DNA of 9,895 nt. Origin: Methanoregulaceae archaeon. Lineage in GTDB: Archaea > Halobacteriota > Methanomicrobia > Methanomicrobiales > Methanospirillaceae. Within the stretch, counting starts at the first letter, position 1; every line of letters starts with the position of its first letter. The DNA lies in assembly GCA_028679405.1 (NCBI GenBank), contig JAJRBP010000162.1, forward strand, positions 1 to 9,895, given 5' to 3'. Shown here one piece after another: positions 6,621 through 9,895 of this stretch. Position numbers and translations under genes: made by a program. The notes under the pieces are model-generated. The model was not told the DNA's origin. It saw only the letters and a program-made list of their open reading frames with translations, and did no database searches.

Positions 6621-6630
6621 CAGTATATAG
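6621..6630 (-). promoter_or_regulatory. TATA box between TPR protein and ALDH genes
   Basis: CTATATACTG on the minus strand (TATATA at 6624-6629) is the best TATA box in this divergent gap. For the TPR gene it predicts an almost leaderless transcript starting about 6600. The core is self-complementary, so it could also direct transcription rightward, giving the ALDH gene a long leader of about 160 bases. Confidence 0.45.
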
Positions 6631-6726
6631 TTCGTTCACGTTGCCGGATAAATGCTTCAGAAGGTCATACCGGATTGTTCCTGCATATCAGCCGGATACA
6701 CGTCCCTGCTGATCTTTTCGTTCTCT

Positions 6727-6767
6727 CCGGAAAAGTCCGGTTCCACTCCGATGCATTCATCTCGGAG
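6727..6767. repeat. Two small inverted repeats in ALDH upstream region
   Basis: CCGGA/TCCGG (6727-6731, 6736-6740, 4-base loop) is followed directly by CTCCGA/TCGGAG (6746-6751, 6762-6767, 10-base loop). Both lie 45-86 bases before the ALDH start codon. They could form hairpins in a leader RNA or be operator half-sites. The stems are short and could arise by chance in this composition. The rest of the divergent gap (6597-6812) shows no gene. Confidence 0.25.
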
Positions 6768-6812
6768 CCTTCCCGATGCTACGTACAGAATGATTTCAGG
6801 GAGGAGTCATCG

Positions 6813-8243
6813 ATGAAAACATACCCCGTCATTATCGGAGGGGTCCGCAGGGAGACCTCCGAGGTTGCTGAGGTCAGGTTTCCCTACACCGGAGAAGTGT
6901 ATGCCAGGGTCTGCCAGGCCGGTCCTTCCGACCTGGACGATGCCGTATCGGCTTCGGTAAGAGGATTCCAAAAGACCCGCCGGCTTTCTTCATTCGAACG
7001 GTCCCGGATCCTCTCGAACCTCGCAGACGAGATCAGGGCCAGGGCTGTCGACCTTACAGAGGTTCTAATAATGGAAGGAGGCAAAACCAGGAAGTTCGCC
7101 GCAGCCGAGGTCTCCCGCGCCGAAGTGACGGCCAGGACATCGGCCGAAGAGGCGAAACGGATCTATGGCGAGATCATCCCGCTCGACTGGAGCAGCGATA
7201 CCGCAGGGAGGACCGGTTACCTCCGGCGGTTCCCCATAGGCCCTGTCCTCGGGGTCGTCCCGTTCAATTTCCCGCTCAATCTTGCCTGTCACAAACTGGC
7301 TCCCGCTCTGGCCGCCGGTAACTCAGTTATCCTGAAACCTGCATCTGCTACACCATTGTCGGCTCTTCTCCTCGGAGAGATGGCACTTTCCGCGGGAGCC
7401 CCTCCCGAATCCGTCAGCGTCGTCCCCTGCCCCGGTGCAAGGGCCGAGCAGCTCGCCAGAGATCCGAGGATCTCGTACCTCTCGTTTACCGGGAGCTGCA
7501 CGGTAGGCTGGCACCTCAGGGAGGTCTCGGGGCGCAAGAAAGTCTCCCTCGAACTAGGGGGGAATGCAGCGGCTATCATCCATGACGATGCCGACCTGGA
7601 TTTCGCGGTCCAGCGGATCGTGACGGGTGGATTTACCAATGCGGGCCAGGTCTGCATCTCGGTCCAACGGGTCCTCATCCAGAGAAATATTTACGAAAGC
7701 GCCGTTGATCGGATCGTTGCGGCAACAAAAAACCTGGTCGTCGGTGATCCCCGGGATCCTGCATGCGATGTCGGTCCGATGATCGATGGGACAAAAACAT
7801 CAGAAGCGCTCGAAAAAGTACAGGAAGCGATCGGGCAGGGTGCCAGGGTCCTTACAGGAGGTACTCTCAAGGGACGAGTCTTCACCCCGACAGTAATCTC
7901 CGGCACGACACCGGATATGCGCGTAAACCGCGAAGAAGTGTTCGCACCGGTGATAACCGTCATACCTTACGATGACTTCAATGAAGCCGTCCGCATCGCA
8001 AACACAGGGGATTACGGGCTCCAGGCAGGGGTATTCACGCAGGATATCGGGCGGATTCTCTCAGCCTTCGAGGAGATGGACGTGGGAGGGGTAATCGCCA
8101 ACGACATCCCGACCTTCCGGGTCGACCAGATGCCGTACGGGGGTGTCAGGGCGTCAGGCACCGGCAGGGAAGGACCCAGGTATGCGATCGAGGAGATGAC
8201 AGAGCCAAGACTCCTGGTCATCAACCGGAGACAGCAGAATTGA
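6813..8243 (+). CDS. Aldehyde dehydrogenase, lactaldehyde dehydrogenase-like
   Basis: NAD(P)-dependent oxidation of an aldehyde to its acid in the cytoplasm; 476 residues, full length for the ALDH superfamily. The catalytic set is complete: Asn152 in PFNFPLN, Glu247 in LELGGN, nucleophile Cys281 in GQVCIS. The SFTGS turn of the cofactor site and the C-terminal MPYGGVRASGTGREG are also present. The sequence resembles methanogen lactaldehyde dehydrogenases (Methanocaldococcus MJ1411, proposed CofA, supplying lactate for coenzyme F420). Non-phosphorylating glyceraldehyde-3-phosphate dehydrogenase or succinate-semialdehyde-type activity is possible, so I leave the symbol blank. The frame is open upstream to 6420, but that part is antisense to the TPR gene. 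ATG 6813 has GGGAGGAG six bases before it and matches the family N-terminus. A mini-ORF and the TIGR00725 gene follow closely. Confidence 0.95.
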   Translation: MKTYPVIIGGVRRETSEVAEVRFPYTGEVYARVCQAGPSDLDDAVSASVRGFQKTRRLSSFERSRILSNLADEIRARAVDLTEVLIMEGGKTRKFAAAEVSRAEVTARTSAEEAKRIYGEIIPLDWSSDTAGRTGYLRRFPIGPVLGVVPFNFPLNLACHKLAPALAAGNSVILKPASATPLSALLLGEMALSAGAPPESVSVVPCPGARAEQLARDPRISYLSFTGSCTVGWHLREVSGRKKVSLELGGNAAAIIHDDADLDFAVQRIVTGGFTNAGQVCISVQRVLIQRNIYESAVDRIVAATKNLVVGDPRDPACDVGPMIDGTKTSEALEKVQEAIGQGARVLTGGTLKGRVFTPTVISGTTPDMRVNREEVFAPVITVIPYDDFNEAVRIANTGDYGLQAGVFTQDIGRILSAFEEMDVGGVIANDIPTFRVDQMPYGGVRASGTGREGPRYAIEEMTEPRLLVINRRQQN

Positions 8244-8258
8244 TGACAGGGAGATGAG

Positions 8259-8306
8259 ATGACACACATCGCATCCGATACCCTGGAGACTGACCACAGC
8301 ACATGA
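8259..8306 (+). CDS. 15-codon mini-ORF coupled to the TIGR00725 gene
   Basis: ATG 8259 is preceded by GGGAGATGAG (GGGAG at 8249-8253, 5 bases away), a strong Shine-Dalgarno. It encodes MTHIASDTLETDHST and stops at TGA 8304-8306. That stop overlaps the ATG 8303 of the next gene as ATGA. The next gene has no good Shine-Dalgarno of its own (GGAG at 8285-8288 is 14 bases away), so ribosomes finishing this peptide could reinitiate there. The peptide is not recognised and may matter only as a translated leader. It starts 15 bases after the ALDH stop. Confidence 0.45.
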   Translation: MTHIASDTLETDHST

Positions 8307-8755
8307 TGCAGATCGCAGTGATCGGACCGGCCGATTGTACCCCCGAAGAATGGCGGGCTGCAAGAGAGACGGGCAGACTGATAGCCCAAAAAGGCGCGGT
8401 GCTTGTATCGGGGGGACTCGGCGGAGTCATGGAAGCTTCCTGCCAGGGCGCGAAGGAATCAGGTGGGAGAACTGTTGGCATTCTCCCCGGAACTTCCGGC
8501 GGAAATCAGTTTCTCGACATCAGCATCAGGACAGGCCTGGGACACGCCCGGAATTTTCTCGTCGTCCAGTCAGGCGATTCGGTTATCGCAATCGGTGGGG
8601 ATGGCCGTTCTTTCGGAACCCTCAGTGAAATAGGGATTGCAATAAAAACCGGAAAAAAGGTATTCGGCTGGTGCACCTGGGACATTCCCGGAGTGACCGC
8701 CTGCGAGTCCCCGGAAGTGGCGGCCCTTAGTGCAGTTCGCGTATCCCGCCCGTGA
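8303..8755 (+). CDS. TIGR00725 / LOG-like Rossmann protein
   Basis: Small cytoplasmic protein of 150 residues belonging to the TIGR00725 branch of the SLOG/'lysine decarboxylase-like' fold. Visible features are an N-terminal IAVIGPA strand-loop, the nucleotide-binding SGGLGGVMEASCQGAKESGG (36-55), GILPG (59-63), and IGGDGRSFGTLSEIGIAIKTGK (97-118), which is the counterpart of PGGxGTxxE in cytokinin-activating LOG enzymes. The exact catalytic PGGxGT sequence is not kept, so phosphoribohydrolase activity cannot be assumed; the fold probably binds a nucleotide. The start is ATG 8303 or 8306; a TGA in frame at 8291 rules out anything further upstream. Translation is probably coupled to the mini-ORF. 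The last 29 bases overlap the convergent MoeA-type gene. Confidence 0.92.
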   Translation: MMQIAVIGPADCTPEEWRAARETGRLIAQKGAVLVSGGLGGVMEASCQGAKESGGRTVGILPGTSGGNQFLDISIRTGLGHARNFLVVQSGDSVIAIGGDGRSFGTLSEIGIAIKTGKKVFGWCTWDIPGVTACESPEVAALSAVRVSRP

Positions 8756-9895
8756 TCGACAGGTCGTAACCACCCATTCGGGTAAGATCCAAACGGAGAC
8801 GGTCGGACCGCACCGCTTCCGCGAGTGCCTGGACACGGCGGTCGTCCCAGTGGGCCTTCCTGATGGCGAGTTCATACCGTTCCACTCCGACCGGGACGAA
8901 TTTCAGGCCCAGCGACTTCGCTGCACTGTAGACGCACATACCGGCGTCCGCCTCACCTGTCTTTACCGCGAGGGCGACACCAAGATGCGTTGTCGCTTCC
9001 CGTTCATACCCCCGTATCGAGGTCGGATCGATCGAACGCTTCAGGAGCTCGTGGTCAAGGAGGATCCTTGTCCCTGAACCTCTCTGCCTGTTGATGAACG
9101 TGTGTCCGGGAAGGTCTTCGATCCCGATCCCGTCCCTTGAAACAATACCCTGTTCCCTGCCGGCAACCGAGAGGAGGACGAGGGGAGTGTCCGGAAGGTA
9201 CCGGTCAAGATAAGGTACGTTATACCTACCGTCCTCTGCAAGGAGGTGCATCGGTGCGGCATGACATTCGTCCTTCTTCAGGGCGATCAGGCCGCCCATG
9301 CTCCCGACATGGGCCGAATGCGCCTCGATTGCGCTGAACTGGAGGATATCGGCAAGGATGTCCAGGCAGGGGTCATGACTCCCGGTGAGGAGGAGTGCAG
9401 AGTCAACCTGCAAACGCGGTACCATCAGGTGCACGGGAATCCCGGGACCTGCCTCGAATCCCTCGACCCCGGCAGGGACCCGGAGATATGCATTTGCCCT
9501 TACCGCGCTCATCTGGACCCCTGCCCCCCTGGAGAGAGGGGAAGCGACGTACCGATCGCCCACCTTGCCGGCAGCAAGAAGGACAAATTCGTCCGTTCCC
9601 GGGTCGGATGGAATGGTGGAAGTAACTGTGGCACTAATCGTCTCCAGCCCGGGCAGGGCGAGCCCGAACCGGGAGAGGAGAGGGGTCACGATCTCACGGA
9701 GGACGGTGAGCGCCGAGAGCGGATAACCGGGAAGGCCTATCACCGGCTTTCCCCCGACCTTTCCGATGATCACTGGTTTTCCCGGCTTCATTGCAATGCC
9801 ATGGACCAGGACCCGGCCAATCCCTGAGATGACCGGAGCGGTGAAATCGCGTGTCCCCGCAGATGAGCCTGCAGAGACAATAACGATCTCGTTCT
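8727..9895 (-). CDS. moeA: MoeA-type molybdopterin protein fused to PBP-like domain (5' end cut)
   Basis: The visible 389 or so residues start inside the MoeA domain and run to the stop at 8727-8729. The frame is open through the right edge, so the Met at 9791 is internal (the preceding codons read EIVIVSAGSSAGTRDF, the molybdopterin-binding GxSxGxxD loop). GLPGYPLSA follows, then the MoeA C-terminal beta-barrel (domain IV) to about visible residue 160. The C-terminal 230 or so residues form a PBP-like domain (PF12727/COG1910 type), with LLTGSHDPCLDIL, SMGGLIALKKDECHAAPMHLL, INRQRGSGTR and GEADAGMCVYSAAK. MoeA inserts molybdate or tungstate into adenylated molybdopterin. In methanogens this cofactor serves formylmethanofuran and formate dehydrogenases. 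The attached domain lacks a signal peptide position and is presumably a cytoplasmic ligand-binding or sensor module. Roughly 220-250 N-terminal residues should lie outside the window. Confidence 0.94.
   Translation of the reverse strand, partial: NEIVIVSAGSSAGTRDFTAPVISGIGRVLVHGIAMKPGKPVIIGKVGGKPVIGLPGYPLSALTVLREIVTPLLSRFGLALPGLETISATVTSTIPSDPGTDEFVLLAAGKVGDRYVASPLSRGAGVQMSAVRANAYLRVPAGVEGFEAGPGIPVHLMVPRLQVDSALLLTGSHDPCLDILADILQFSAIEAHSAHVGSMGGLIALKKDECHAAPMHLLAEDGRYNVPYLDRYLPDTPLVLLSVAGREQGIVSRDGIGIEDLPGHTFINRQRGSGTRILLDHELLKRSIDPTSIRGYEREATTHLGVALAVKTGEADAGMCVYSAAKSLGLKFVPVGVERYELAIRKAHWDDRRVQALAEAVRSDRLRLDLTRMGGYDLSITGGIRELH

Noticed and set aside
6420..6812. Open frame upstream of the ALDH start that would lengthen the protein to 607 residues
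   Set aside because: It is antisense to the TPR gene and has no ALDH family similarity. A good Shine-Dalgarno and the family N-terminus place the start at 6813.
9246..9827. 193-codon plus-strand frame opposite the MoeA-PBP gene
   Set aside because: No recognisable domain. The minus-strand frame carries clear MoeA and PBP motifs across the same bases.
1..9895. Frequent TCCGGA/ATCCGG words as a dispersed repeat family
   Set aside because: They occur in coding and non-coding DNA alike without regular spacing and look like general k-mer and codon preference. Only the perfect paired arrangements are reported.

Overview
The window looks like chromosomal DNA of a methanogenic archaeon, most likely of the order Methanomicrobiales (Methanoregula/Methanosphaerula/Methanolinea-like). 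This is inferred from protein character and not from a search. The supporting signs are an archaeal-type isoleucyl-tRNA synthetase, a MoeA protein fused to a periplasmic-binding-protein-like domain (an arrangement familiar from archaea), a lactaldehyde-dehydrogenase-like ALDH resembling methanogen homologues, a surface-anchored TPR protein with a short C-terminal membrane segment, and archaeal TATA-like boxes. Composition is moderately GC-rich and even throughout. I saw no insertion sequence, integrase, CRISPR array, tRNA or rRNA.

Layout: (1) 1-2982, minus, ileS, with its 3' end cut off by the left edge. (2) 2983-3245, a leader/promoter region with several small palindromes. (3) 3246-3716, minus, an Hsp20 chaperone with a clear TATA box and an 8-bp inverted repeat just upstream of it. 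(4) 3945-4625, plus, a SAM methyltransferase, divergent from hsp20, followed by a DUF1294 membrane protein (4664-4963). (5) 5024-5740, minus, an AlkD-like DNA glycosylase, convergent with DUF1294. (6) 5934-6596, minus, a secreted/anchored four-TPR protein followed by two tandem stem-plus-T-tract terminator candidates. (7) 6813-8243, plus, an aldehyde dehydrogenase, then a 15-codon mini-ORF (8259-8306) with a strong Shine-Dalgarno sequence whose stop overlaps the start of a TIGR00725/LOG-like protein (8303-8755). (8) 8727-9895, minus, the MoeA-PBP fusion, cut off by the right edge at its N-terminal side. It overlaps the TIGR00725 gene tail-to-tail by 29 bp.

Most of the content is housekeeping: translation, protein quality control, alkylation repair, cofactor synthesis and aldehyde oxidation. 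Only two short co-directional groups look like operons (methyltransferase + DUF1294; ALDH + mini-ORF + TIGR00725). I find no convincing multi-gene novel system. The observations most worth a second look are the translationally coupled mini-ORF in front of the TIGR00725 gene, the inverted repeat next to the hsp20 TATA box, the palindromes in the ileS leader, and the MoeA-PBP fusion of unexplained function.
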